DNA from: Heterobasidion occidentale
Taxonomy: Eukaryota > Basidiomycota > Agaricomycetes > Russulales > Bondarzewiaceae
Reading direction: 5' to 3'
NCBI GenBank assembly: GCA_039111635.1
Contig: JBCAQO010000007.1
Coordinates: 1,054,001-1,118,000 of the forward strand
Length of the DNA stretch: 64,000 nt
Part shown: positions 1 through 11,624 of the stretch, piece after piece
Layout of the letters: each line of letters begins with the position of its first letter
How positions within the stretch are numbered: position 1 is the stretch's first letter
Program-made: the position numbers and the translations under genes
The notes under the pieces: model-generated
Database searches by the model: none
Seen by the model: only the letters and a program-made list of their open reading frames with translations
Told to the model about the DNA's origin: nothing

Positions 1-1423
1 TTTCTCACTTCGTCCTTGTCTTATCCTACGTTGTAGTCAGCAGTTTTTCTCAGCGTAAGTGAAGCCGTGCAATTGATGATGCAGATTACTGATCAGGGGG
101 GATCCAGGCTATCTCAGGTTTTCTCGTTGAATGGTGGGGTTTTCTGCGATATGCATTTTATCAACACTCACCAGCTTTACCAGCTTCATGGTCTGGCGCC
201 TTTATCGACGTACGGATTCTTGCCTTTATTTCTTTGACGTTGTGCTAAATACATAATCGATAATCTACAGTTAGTCATGGCCAGAAATGGCTCTGCGCCT
301 CTATTGCAAGTGTACTGCTTTCCATTTCTTCTGCAACTCGCTTATCCCGAATCGTAGTTCACTCTGATCTTCGTTGACTTCGGTATGTCTACGCTATCAT
401 GTGTTGCACGCTAAATATACTGACTTTCGTAACACTTATCTCTGGAAGGAACGAACATAGGTGGATTTCCATTTCTATGTTCACACAACATTTCTGTTAA
501 CGCCCGTATCGAATAGCGTGGCCAATACAAGCGTAAGAGCTATACTTTGCACGACGTCGAGTATGGTTGACTTTCTATACGCAGACTGAGAATTTTCAAG
601 TTTACGGCACCTGTTGGACATCAGACCCAGATCCTAAACGTGCGCTGATCATTCCACTGGCCGTGATTGATTCCTCACCTATCTTGTAGTCGACTGCGAT
701 AGCGGGGTTTTCCCTAACTGTCATCAGCGATGCGGTGTTGGCCGGTGTCCTCGTGTATTATCTTTACAAGTCTCGCACTGGGTTCAAACAGTACGGACGT
801 TCACCATATAGAGGAGCCAGGAACCTATCTTACTTTGTTGCAGCTCCGATTCGATAATCACCCGACTCATTCTTTATACGGTCACGACTGGTCTCCTTAC
901 TAGGTAAGCCAATCTCCTAGCCCACTCTTTCGCAACCTGATCGTTTTGCTCAGCCTCAATGCATTGATCGATTTGATTGTAGTAAGTGATCAATAGCTAA
1001 TGACCCGGATTGCATCTCACGTAGATGACTGCAGTATGTCGTGATCCCTCACGACTTTTACTTCATCTTCTTCAATTTCATGACGTCCAAGTGTGAGCGA
1101 CGGCACCTCTCGTCTTCCCTGACTCTTTTTGACAATCACACCCATGCTGCAGTATATTGCAACTCACTTTTAGCCACGTAAATTTCGTTTCTGTCGACCT
1201 CCAGAGCCTTTCGTGATATTGTTTCGATAGGTTGAACTCTAGAGCTTCTGTGCGCTCAGCATCTCAAGGAACGGATCTGGAGTTGGTTTCTTTCACCAGG
1301 GCCCTACATATGCAAGACCAACACAAAACAAATACCGTTCCGGTCAATGTGCACGTCGATGTCCATGTGAATATCATAAACTCTCTCTGTCCATCCCATT
1401 CGTTGATGTTTGCTCACTCGTAA
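1..1423 (+). CDS. DUF6534-like multi-pass membrane protein, 5' part unresolved
   Basis: This gene is invisible as a long ORF because it is cut into very short exons. I can join exons 585-639, 690-790, 844-903, 954-981, 1035-1092, 1153-1177 and 1231-1423; all junctions are GT-AG and keep phase. An exon ending at 532 (reading RIAWPIQA) probably precedes them, and the start lies further upstream, possibly outside the window. The joined product has a hydrophobic segment (FSLTVISDAVLAGVLVYYLY), then KSRTGFKH, SDSIITRLILYTVTTGLLTS, another hydrophobic stretch, and SKLYCNSLLATLNSR. The pattern RxTGF, then INRL..YTVxTGLLTS, then NSLLATLNxR is what I know from the DUF6534 (Agaricomycete) membrane protein family, whose function is unknown. 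A hydrophilic tail of about 50 residues ends at TAA 1421-1423. Family call is from motif memory. Exon joins from 585 on are solid; the 5' end is not. Confidence 0.75.
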
Positions 1424-2346
1424 CCTTCTTTAGACTTTCAAGACGGAACATGAACCCCACTCTGCCTGGTCTGGCGAGAAGACGACCCTTGACATGGTAT
1501 GCCGCTCTCGGATTTTTTTGAGCCTGTTGATTGACCCTATTTGCAGGTTGGTGACACGGAGTCACAAACCAATATAGGAGAGCACTCGAGATAATTGATT
1601 GTGCGCCATGTTCCAGTGCATATGTTGTATCTATACTCCCGTCTCAGAACGAGCGAGACCCACCAATACACATACGGGTAGACGTGGGCCGACCAGAGTA
1701 GCAGGATCTTGAGCGACGCCATGCACCTGCTGGTAAACTATGAGCTGACTTGGTCCGATGATTATGGGGGCAGAGTAAGTCTGATGGCGCGTTGACTGGA
1801 ACCAAGTCCTGTAAGTAGCTCACTTATATCTACAAAGAGGCGCAAATATCTCTCACATTCTTCCACGCGTATCCCATTCCACACCTCCTTGCATCCTTCC
1901 AAGCTCGCTAGAATCGCTCAACAAGGCAGGTGTGGCGAGATTTGAACGGTTGGCTGACACTTTCAACAACTCATCTCTAGGTCTGCGATATCTATAGCGT
2001 GGCAGGCAAGCTCTCTACCCTCTCGACGTCACGACTGTCGGTTTTCTCCAATTCTTCGGAACTCTGTGCCTTCGTAGAAGTGGCTGCATGCTCACTATTC
2101 AAGACATAGTTTTCAGAGTGGCATGTCCTTGCCGACTTGGTCAATACTTGGTTGTACAACATCATTGTCCCCGTGAGAGGGGTTTGAGGTGCGTGGATAT
2201 ATTGAGTCAAGCGAATAACATTCTCATTCTACACGGCATCTTACTGAAAAATATCAAAATACGAGAACATCGAGAGGTGCGTGCTGCTGCGTGCTGTCAA
2301 TGATCATTGCCAAACCTCGAAGCACTTCTGCCCTTGACCCAATCCT
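1424..2346. other. Intergenic, no gene recognised
   Basis: Only short overlapping ORFs under 75 codons on both strands, none with a recognisable domain or convincing splice partners. It holds the 3' side of the DUF6534-like gene and, since the next gene is on the minus strand, the 3' side of that gene as well. Confidence 0.5.
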
Positions 2347-3336
2347 CTAGTTGACTTCCACACACCACCAACCTTCCTCCTGCGATCCATCGTCTGAATC
2401 CGCAACGAGGCGAATATGTTTCTTCCTCGTTGCATGTTTCTTCATCAAGTCGAAGCGCCTCTTATTCAACCCTTTTGGATCACAGACACAGCAGTAAAAT
2501 AACGGATGCTTGGCCAGATTCATGTCTAATCCGTCTCTGACAGTCGGCCATTGCGGATCGTGGTCTCGGAAGTCCTGGTGAATCTGGGTAGTGAGGACAT
2601 GTCGGCTCTGGTCGTGCTTGTTCTTGAAAACCTGCTTGCAGTCAGAGATGGGACACCCCAAAGGAAATCGTTCTCTTGGACTTGACATCGTGTCTGGAGC
2701 CGAATTGAAAACTTCGAGCTCTGATGTTATGGCCGAACCCTGTTCGCGTGGATGGCTGGATTTCTTCTCGTCTTCCAAGGTGAGGTCACAGCCTCCCTGT
2801 GGCATTCCAAGGCAACTATCCCCAGCCAGATCTGCAGAACGGGACTCTTGCTGGGCCACCGGATATTCGGTTTGCCCTGTCGTCCTGGGCGCCCTCGGTG
2901 CGTCTTCAATTCCATTTCCCTGCAATACAAACGTTTGAGGAGGATAGGCTTGACCATGTATGGACGAAGCTGGGGAAGTATTCAAGGGGAGCAGGACTTT
3001 CGCTCTGTGATCGCGTGGCAGCCTCGTGTCCGGAATCCATGATTGATTATTTGGACCTTCGTGCGGGAGCTGTGCTATCTCTTCGAACATCCTTTCGACA
3101 TCGCTACGGGTAAATCTTCCAGATGCCACAATAGCGCAGGCGCTTCGCCGACCAGCGCCTTCAGATAGCTCCGCAACGTCCTCTGCGGCCGGCACTGACA
3201 ATATCAAGGGGATCGAGCCATCATATACGTCTCCTAGTGCGGTGACAAAGTCGGCGAGTACCATGCCCCAATCTACATGCGACGGCTGACTGCTGTATGA
3301 AAGCGAACGAGGATGGTGTTGTGGAAAGAAAGCCAT
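2347..3336 (-). CDS. C2H2-zinc-finger-like hypothetical protein (329 aa)
   Basis: An uninterrupted 329-codon ORF, unusually intron-free for this window. The N-terminal two thirds (residues 1-225) is polar and probably disordered. Near residue 227 a C2H2-like unit begins: FPLGCPISDCKQVFKNKHDQ, followed by SRHVLTTQIH, which gives C-x4-C-x12-H-x5-H. About 35 residues later the motif FYCCVCDPKGLNKRRFDLMK is followed by KHATRKKHIR, a second Cys pair with two His. The protein ends in an acidic patch and a Trp-rich tail (GWWCVEVN). Such paired atypical fingers occur in fungal nuclear proteins of unknown role, so DNA or RNA binding is inference only. The start ATG at 3336 is the first in frame. It could be a lineage-specific orphan; I do not recognise a named family. 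Confidence 0.6.
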   Translation of the reverse strand: MAFFPQHHPRSLSYSSQPSHVDWGMVLADFVTALGDVYDGSIPLILSVPAAEDVAELSEGAGRRSACAIVASGRFTRSDVERMFEEIAQLPHEGPNNQSWIPDTRLPRDHRAKVLLPLNTSPASSIHGQAYPPQTFVLQGNGIEDAPRAPRTTGQTEYPVAQQESRSADLAGDSCLGMPQGGCDLTLEDEKKSSHPREQGSAITSELEVFNSAPDTMSSPRERFPLGCPISDCKQVFKNKHDQSRHVLTTQIHQDFRDHDPQWPTVRDGLDMNLAKHPLFYCCVCDPKGLNKRRFDLMKKHATRKKHIRLVADSDDGSQEEGWWCVEVN

Positions 3337-4531
3337 TGAGCGGAAATCCGCACCGGAACGGCCCTTATATCCTCTTCATTCCGACGATGTGGCAAATGAC
3401 CTCGTTGCAGTTGACTCAAATTCTTGCCCCCTGCGATGCTATCCGAACACTGTGGCCATGAATTTGAACTTCCTATTTCGACCCCGCATCCTGCCCCGCG
3501 TCTACGTTCTGCCGGCGACCGTAGCTGTGCACCACATCTGGGGTTTTCAGCCGACTTTATCTCCATATGCCTCTCGACTATGTTCCAAACCTCCTCCACT
3601 TCGACAGACGGTGGTGCCTCGCTTTCGCTGAGTTCGCTCGAGGATCACGGATACTTGCAGGGCAGCTGCCACTGAAAGGGGCATGCAAAGTGGCGCCAGG
3701 GAGGCTCAAACACTGGAGAGGTCGATTTCACGATATGCTCTATTTTGATCTCTCTCGTCCTCTGTGGCCTGATGGGCGACGATTCATGAGGCTTTGAGTC
3801 CTCGGAGTTTTGAGTCCAGTAAAGCCCAGTATAGCCAAGAAATCAGAGTGCGAAAAGAGAGGAGCAAGATGGGAATGATTGGAATTTTACAAACGATGCG
3901 AATGAGCCACTGAACTTAACGAGAACAAGGCAGTGAGAGGAATGACACACAAAGGCGCCCTATGATGCGACTTGAGAATGTCGTCATACCCTTCCATCTT
4001 CATAGTTGTGACGAAAGATCTTGATGGATGAATCGATGAGCGTCAAAAAACGTCGACATGCTAGGTGTATCGCGTTCCCAGAACCGAGGCCGGAAACGCA
4101 AAGATCAATACAAGAGATCGTCAAAGTTTAGGAGGCGATCATTGACATCACAGTACAGCTTCCTCGAAAGGTACATGACACTCCCATAGGTCGCTGTTAA
4201 GAGATACGGGCTTGGAACTTGAAGCTTGAATTACCACCATGGCAAGTCCATGCAAACCCGATACACTCCACATGTCAACCATTTCCTACTATGCACGATG
4301 TTCGAAAGTAGACGTTGTACATTAGATCTAGAAGTGCCACGTCGATTGAGTGAAGTCCTCAAAGCATATACTCTCACATGTAACGACAGATCGTTCCCAA
4401 TGTATCACAACGACCCTATACCACACAAACAAAGAGCAATTACTGTTACAAATAAGGAGGACCGAGGGCTGCAAACATAAAGTGTCGTCAGCGATCGTAC
4501 CATTTGATGGCGTAACGCCATAGTTGCAATT
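3337..4531. other. Intergenic, no gene recognised
   Basis: Overlapping short ORFs only (up to about 108 codons, antisense to the zinc-finger gene start). Since the flanking genes are both on the minus strand, this holds the upstream region of the zinc-finger-like gene and the 3' flank of the carrier gene. No clear TATA box or repeat was noted. Confidence 0.45.
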
Positions 4532-6174
4532 CTAGTTGATGGTATTTGACGCACCTTTCCTGAAAACGTCTAGTGTGAACTCGACCACGAGCAAAAGCAC
4601 ACCACCGCCCGGGGCGAGCCGCAAGACCTTGGGCACGAAGCCTTTGTAGAGCGCGGCGGCGCCCTCGTCTCGGAATATAGTCACAATGCTGCGGACAGAC
4701 AGGACGTATTTAGATTAGTTGCTATTTGTGACGATGAAAACCGGAAGGTAGCGGCGCACCCGGGGTATGTCCATTATACTTGGGAACAACGCCAGGAACT
4801 TTGGCCGTGCCTTGTATACGAGATTTCACAACCTGGATATGGATACAATGAGCATATGACGTCCGAGGAGTAGAGTACGCATACATCAAATCTGAGGGCA
4901 TGCATCAGTGTTTAGAAGTTAGATGGATGCGGGAGTTCTGCTCACGGTGTGTTCACAGCTGTACCAATGAAACCACCAACGGAACCGGATATGAAGTTGT
5001 TGAACAGCTCTCCTTGAGGGGACTAGTCACCCACAACGATCAGCATAACGCGTATAATACGAGAGAAACGGTATACCTCTGCCTTGGGCATCATTGCCCT
5101 AACTTGGAATATTGAACCGAAATATCCTCCGTTCCACCAGAAATGCCTTCCGAAAGTATTCAACACCACAGTGATATGAAATGCAAAAAAAGAAAGCGTA
5201 CCTCCAGAACGTAGCTTCCATGCCAGCATACAGACCGAGCACTCCGTCGTTCCTGACAATCTGCTTGACAACATCAATCGGACCCGCGAACGTACTGGAT
5301 TTATCCTGCAGCCTGCGGTAGGAAATCATGTGAGCCTTCGTATCGCCAATAGCATAGAGTCTATGCACGCACTTAATCTTGACGAGTTCGAAAGGCACGA
5401 CAACAAAACTTTCCGTTGCGCCAGCGGTGCAGCCCGTGATGATCGAGAGATTTTGGGTCATCTGTGTCTGGCCAGAGAGATTTTTGAAGGTCTTGCCCCA
5501 AAAGTCATTTGCGGCACTGAGGGCAGTTAGAAGTTAGTGGTATACTCGTGAGCTTGCTGGGGAGGGTCCCACAATTTGGTAGCGCGCTTAGGCGCCTCAA
5601 GGAGCAAGGGGGGAACGAGTCCTTTCTGAATTGTTAGAAACGCGTAGCAAAGTACGAAGATCAGCGCGCGTACCTCTATACAACCGCCCAAACCTAATTG
5701 CGCAGAATGTCTCATCAGTCACGATATCCAATTGATTAAGATATATATGCGTACCCTTCTTCCTTTATGATAGTCCGGAATGAACCCACAAGCCCATGCT
5801 GGGACTTCCCTGTCTCTAGCTGCATGCGCGTCTTGACCTTTCATCCACCGCGCATTGAATTGTCAGCTTGCGGGAGATACGGCTACTTCACGCCATCCCG
5901 ACAACAAGACTCACAACATCTAAGAAAAAGGCGGCATGCAGATCGACACCATTCAATCATCACGTCAAACATGTATGGAGTGAATACTTGCTGACCGAGA
6001 GGATAGAACGTCAAAATTTCAGATATCCCGGCAATCGCTCCTGCGGTGAAGGTCACAGCGAATGGCAGCGCTGGGATAAAACCGTGACATTTTCAGTATT
6101 TGTTCCTTGGTGTGGAGGTCGCGCTCTTGGCAAGGCCCGCGTAGCCAACACGCACGTTTCTTCTCTTGCGACAT
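4532..6174 (-). CDS. Mitochondrial 2-oxodicarboxylate carrier
   Basis: Mitochondrial carrier (SLC25) of the Odc1/Odc2 type, which exchanges 2-oxoadipate and 2-oxoglutarate across the inner membrane and links lysine metabolism to the matrix. Spliced by eye, the start at 6174 reads MSQEKKP and then LPFAVTFTAGAIAGISEILT. Diagnostic blocks follow in order: YPLDVVKTRMQLETGK, GFGRLYRGLVPPLLLEAPKR, TGCTAGATESFVVVPFELVK, WRHFWWNGGYFGSIFQVR, TPFDVVKSRIQ, YKGFVPKVLRLAPGGGV, and the stop at 4532. The three Px[DE]xx[KR] repeats (PLDVVK, PFELVK, PFDVVK) are all present. At least nine exons; one is only 5 nt (5915-5919), needed to restore PLDVVKTR. Total length is close to 300 residues, normal for the family. 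It is transcribed divergently from the GH35 gene. Whether this is the yeast ODC1 or ODC2 counterpart cannot be said. Confidence 0.93.
5915..5919 (-). other. 5-nt microexon of the carrier gene
   Basis: The exon base at 5996, the 5 bases 5915-5919 and the exon starting at 5837 together spell the codons for D-V-V-K-T-R after YPL. It is flanked by AG at 5920-5921 and by a GTGAGT donor at 5909-5914, with introns of about 76 and 77 nt on its two sides. The carrier signature PLDVVK cannot be formed without it. Confidence 0.8.
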
Positions 6175-6959
6175 CGTGCTGATGCGGACTAGTCCTCTTT
6201 CTGGATTTCAAAGTAGGTATCGCGTGAAAGGCAAAGAAAAGGATGCAGGAAAGAAAGGGTGTGAGAGGAGGGGGGCAAGTTGAGCGATGCCGGTCAATTG
6301 ACGCAGAATGTCGCAAGACCAAAAATACCCCGGACCTCCCCGGACACCCTCCAATCCGTCCCGATCGTCCGAGTGTGCCGCAGCTTCATCTAGTAAACCG
6401 TCTCCGCTCGTCTCACGCAGCTTCCTACGATCAACATCACTCGCATTAATCTCCAATCCCGCTATATGCTCGTATATTCTCCACTCTAAACGAATAGATC
6501 CTAGTCCTTGCGTCATCTCGCGATTGACGGTCCGAGCTCCAACGCTCATCTCTTGTCGGACCGTCACCTGATCGTCCTTGCTCACGATCGTCTCTCGCAT
6601 TCTTGATGTTCGTAGACTCTTCATGACCAACTATGTAATGCACCGTCGGTCATATTGAGGAAAATAGTCCTTCGAGTCTTGAACGCGGACGAGAACGGCC
6701 TCGTGGATATTTCTGGGCGGCCTGGCCGTGTCCGTTCCTCGCACCTGCTGTCCTTCTCCCCGGCTTTGTAACTTCTTTTCATGCTCTCCACGCGACGAAG
6801 GGACTCATGACGCGGTAAATCCACGGTCATTTGATCCCGTAGCAAAAGCGGCCGGGACGCTGCTAGCTGTGGTTTACGGTTCGACGGCCCACGAGCGTGC
6901 CAACATATAAAGAAGATGGCGCGTATTTACGCTGAGCGCGCCAGTGCCCAAACTTTCTC
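6175..6959. other. Divergent promoter region, carrier / beta-galactosidase
   Basis: Shared upstream region of two divergent genes. It holds three CCCCGG hexamers (6328-6333, 6338-6343, 6758-6763), which on the other strand match the CreA/Mig1 consensus SYGGRG, and a TATA box close to the GH35 start. The ORFs seen here (up to 140 codons on the minus strand) have no recognisable domain and are treated as chance. Confidence 0.5.
6906..6912 (+). promoter_or_regulatory. TATA box of the GH35 gene
   Basis: TATAAAG, 54 bases before the ATG at 6960, the expected orientation and a plausible spacing for a strongly regulated fungal gene. Confidence 0.6.
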
Positions 6960-9900
6960 ATGTTGTTCGACAAGCTAGTTGTTCTTGCGTGCGCCATAGG
7001 GGCCCTCGCTACTCCTCGGAAAGGCGGTAGGAAGCTGAGGATGTCTCGAGCAGACCACAGCGACGGATTGCAAGATATTGTGAGTGAACCGTCGAATTTG
7101 TTTCCAGTCAGTCTTCATAAGCAATGTCTCTCATGCTCAGGTTACGTGGGACGAGTATAGTCTGAAAATTAATGGAGAACGGCTTCATATCTTCAGTGGC
7201 GAAGTTCATCCATATCGGTGAGTTCCTTGAGGCATGATCAACACAAGGCCCCATTAATTTGATGCACGACTGTTAGAATGCCCGTTCAGAGTCTTCACCT
7301 CGACATTTTCCAGAAGATCAAATCCCTTGGATTCAATGCGGTCTCCTTCTACGTCTTCTGGGGTATTCACGAACCGAAGCGCGGAGAAATCTCGTTTGAA
7401 GGTTTTCGTGATTTGCAGCCTTTCATAGATGCAGCGTTGAAGGCCGGCATATACCTCATCGCTCGTCCTGGTTCGTATCTTCATTTATAACAGGACGCAC
7501 GAGACTGACCCAATCCTATCTACTGGCACTTGAATTTCAGGCCCTTATATCAATGCTGAAACAACGGCTGGAGGTCAGTTGATTTTGCTCTTTGATTTTC
7601 TGTTTCTCATAGATAATTTGAAGGCTTCCCGGGATGGGGAACTTATACGCCAGGGGTTTGGAGAACCTCAAATACCACCTATGTTGATGCCTACAAGGGA
7701 TACATGGCCGCTGTAGGCTCGATCATTGCTGCCAACGAGATCACGAAGGGCGGTCCCATTATCCTCGTTCAGGTACAGTACCCTTTGATGACCGAGTCAC
7801 ATTGTACTGCGCGCTGATAATCCTATGTGCACAGTCTGAAAACGAATATACTGGATTCGCGACAGGTACGAGAAATACATGACGTTCACTATGCAGGAGC
7901 TGAGCAAGGCATTGAAGGTTATTCGGAAGACTTCGAGTATGAGAAGGAGCTCCTTCAGACTCTAGTGCGTCTACAGCAGTTGCGATCCATATGCCATGCA
8001 TCTAAACCTCCGCTTATAGCGGGACGCTGGTATCACCGTACCTACCACCCACAATGATGCGTCGCCAAGTGGACACTACTTGAGCGTGAACATCTATGGT
8101 AATTGCTTATTTTCTTTTTAGCAAGCAATACACTCAGTGCATTTGTCCATGTATCTAGGCTACGACTCATACCCTAATGGTTTTGACTGCTCGCATCCGA
8201 CCACCTGGAAGTCCAATGCTGTCCCTGAGTCAGTAAGCTTTTCGCTCATCTAGATCTGCTTTTCTCACGAAAGATCAGAAATTTCTGGACCACCCACGAA
8301 AAATACAACCCTCAAGATCTGAACGCTGTTTACGAGTTCCAAGGAGGCGCTTTCGATGGATGGTGCTAATCCTCTCTGTGTCTTCCATATGTCTTATTTA
8401 TCTTCGCTAAGGGGTGGCTCTGGATATGATACTTGTGCCGTTCTCCTCGGCCCAGAATTCGAAAGAGGTAACGATAACCTCAAATTATTTCTTCTACAAG
8501 AGGTTCTGACATCGTCAGTTTTCTACAAGAACGAATTGGCTAGTTCAACCACTCTGCTGAGCCTGTGCGTGTCTAGATGTGTCGTGTCTCGGATTTCCAT
8601 ACTGACTACCTACAGTTACATGATCTATGGCGGCACCAATTGGGGAGGCATTGCACATCCTGGCGTCTACACATCTTACGATTACGTGCGTGAGCATCTT
8701 GTATATTTATCCTTCAGGCGACTGAAGTCTGCGAGCAGGGCTCTGCTATTGCCGAGGACCGCACGTTGCGCGAGAAATACTACGAGTTAAAGCTACAGGC
8801 CAACTTCCTCAAGGTCTCGCCTGCATTCCTGACTACCCGCCCGCAAAACACAGGCAAGACGCAGGGCGCTTTCACGAGCAATCAGGCATTGAAGACCACG
8901 CAGACTTTGGACGTTGTCGGCAATAAAACTGGATTTTATGTCGTCAGGTCAGCAGTGCTCCTTGTCCTCGCTTGAATGCGTAGATACTCATTATGGGGTT
9001 TCAGACATTCAGACTCTTCAAGTTACGATGTCCAGACGTACACTTTGACTGTTCCGACTTCCAACGGGACTATCACCGTCCCTCAGTTGGGCGGTTCGCT
9101 GACACTGACCGGAAAGGACTCTAAAGTCCACGTCGTTGACTATGAAGCTGGATCAACCAACATCTTATATTCCTCAGCAGAAATTTTGACCTGGTTTGTT
9201 GATTTCATTCTGCGCGGACACAATTTCCCAAGCTAAATAGATGTGGTATGACAGGGACAGTGAATGGGAAAGATGTCATCCTACTGTATGGCAATGAAGG
9301 CGAATTGCACGAGACTGCTCTCAACTTCAACGGGAGTGCACCCACGGCGAAGGTTGTCTCGGGATCGGGCACTCTCAAGCAGCAGGCTTCCTTGGCAGGT
9401 CTTGTATTGCAGTACACTACCACGGGACAGACTGTTGTCGAAGTGGGCACCGGCATTTTGCTTTACATCCTTGGTAGGTCAACGTCAGGCTTCCTGTCAT
9501 CGTATCAGTGTGTTGATAGATCACGCCATTCTTAGATCGCGACAATGCATACGACTTCTGGGTTCTTAACCCACCCGGCACAGGAGCGTTTGCCAACTTC
9601 AACACTGAGAACCCGATCATCGTCAAAGGAGGCTACTACCTGCGCTCGGTCTCTGTTTCTGGTGGTACACTTGCGATTCAGGGTGATTTGAACTCGACTG
9701 CTACTTTCGAGATTATTGCCCCCACCGCGTCCTCGAAGAAGGTCACATTCAACGGGCATGGTTTGGCGTTGAAGAAGACTTCGTATGGAACGCTCACAGC
9801 TACCCAAACAGTGCAGCTACCTGCTATTACGCTTCCGAATCTAGAAAGTATCACATGGGTAACCTACTTCGATTATCAGTCCGCTCCAGAGTATTGATAT

Positions 9901-11360
9901 GTTTTGACCCAGAAAACGTCGGACAGCCTTCCTGAAATCCAAGCCGGCTACTCCGATGCAAAGTGGACTGTTGCTAATCTAACGACCACCGTAAATCCTA
10001 CTCAACCGAAGACGCCTGTCGTTCTTTACGCAGGCGAGTATGGCTATCACACCGGCAATATTCTCTGGCGCGCACACTTCAACTCCACAGGTTCTGAGAC
10101 CGGTATGTATCATGTCTACTTGTCAAGTGAGTTACATCGTATTCTGACATGCGAGACCTTGTAGGTTTCGTTGCAGAAGTCTGGGGCGGCGCTGCATTCG
10201 GCTTCTCCATCTGGTTGGACTCGACTTTCCTCGGCTCCTGGGAGGGAGACGCGACGCACGGGTCGTACAACAAGACTGTCTCTTTCCCATCTGCTCTGAC
10301 CTCTGGCTCGCCACATGTGATCACAATCCTGCAAGACCACATGGGTTACGAGGAGGACTGGACTGCTGCGACAGATGACTTCAAGGTGCGACTAGCCCCA
10401 CTCTGGCCCTCTAAGGCGCCTGATTTTAGTGCATATCAGAGCCCACGAGGCCTCAGGTCGTACTCGTTTGTAGGAAGCTCGAGTACCATCGTCAGCGTCT
10501 GGAAGGTCACAGGCAACCTCGGCGGGGAAGACGTAAGTCTTGCGCTCTAACGCTATGTTTTTTAAAAACTGAGCGGTTGTACAGTATGTTGATACGACCC
10601 GTGGACCTTTGAATGAAGGAGGATTGTTTGCCGAGAGGCAAGGTATATCATTCCGCACAGTCTAGTCATCTTTGACTCTGATCATGTTGCTAGGCTGGCA
10701 TCTTCCTGGCTTCGATGATAGCAAGTGGCAGACAGGACGCCCAACGGATGGAATCTCACAGGCAGGCGTCGGCTTCTACCGGTAGGTTGCAAGCCGTAGA
10801 TGCTTTCCTGGATTTCAACAACTTACAGTTCGCGATCAGGACGTCTTTCGATCTTCATGTTCCTTCCGGTGTCGACTATCCCATGGCCATCGTTATTTCG
10901 AATACAACCGCAAATCCGCACTTCCGCACTCAGGTAGGTCAATCCCACCGAGAGTACAAGCCTGTTCTAAAGTGGCCTGCCCACAGTTCTACGTCAATGG
11001 GTATCAATTTGGAAAATACGGTACGTATTTTTATCGAGTTGCACTCACTGTCAGTTTACTTGTGTCTTTGTGTGCATTTAGTGAACAGCATTGGCCCGCA
11101 AAAGGTCTTCCCCGTCCGTGAGTCATCCATACATGCCCTTCCCCGAGAGTGAAGATCGAAACCCATTCGCATTCTCAGCTCAAGGGATATTGAATTACGA
11201 CGGACACAACACCCTCGCAGTGAGCCTATGGGCGGCCGACGCTGCCGGCGCGAAGCCAGGATCTTTGGCTCTACAGCTCACTGCTAAGGTTCAAAGCAGC
11301 ATGGAAAAGGTGATCAACCAGCCAGCGCCCGCTTGGACAAAGCGGCCTGGGGCATATTGA
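6960..11360 (+). CDS. Secreted beta-galactosidase, GH35
   Basis: Glycoside hydrolase family 35 enzyme, hydrolysing terminal beta-D-galactose from galactosides and plant cell-wall polymers outside the cell. The ATG at 6960 opens a signal peptide ([19 protein letters not shown]). Splicing gives [20 protein letters not shown], the barrel block [40 protein letters not shown], the acid/base motif QSENEYTGF (second Glu of ENE), and the nucleophile block [13 protein letters not shown]. Next come [20 protein letters not shown] and the later jelly-roll domains ([39 protein letters not shown]). Stop at 11360. It has many short introns; the apparent stop near 9896 lies inside a 57-nt intron (GTAACC...CCCAG). 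Final length is around 1,000 residues, normal for fungal GH35. The upstream CCCCGG sites suggest carbon catabolite control (inference). Confidence 0.95.
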
Positions 11361-11624
11361 GCGAGATGTTTTGTACGATGGATTTGTTATAGTAGCGATG
11401 GGGTCATGAGGAGACTTGATACGATTGTTACTCAGAAAGGATTCCATAAAATTGTATTTTGAATGTCGAGTCCAAGGCGACGCGTATGCGCTGGGCAAAA
11501 TGAGGATTTTGAGCCAAGCCGTTGGCGCCTGAACCGGCGTGACACTCCCGTGACGCGAGTAACTGCTCTCCTCAACGCCTGGCAGCCGCCTCGATGCCTG
11601 CAGCTGGAGGCTATTTGTGCTGTC

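Noticed and set aside
781..795. GGTTCAAAC as a tRNA B-box
   Set aside because: No A-box or acceptor stem at the right distance; the bases encode GFK of the membrane protein exon.
9881..9920. Premature stop in the GH35 gene near 9896
   Set aside because: It lies within a 57-nt intron with GTAACC donor and CCCAG acceptor; removal joins SITW to KTSDSLPE, as in the family.
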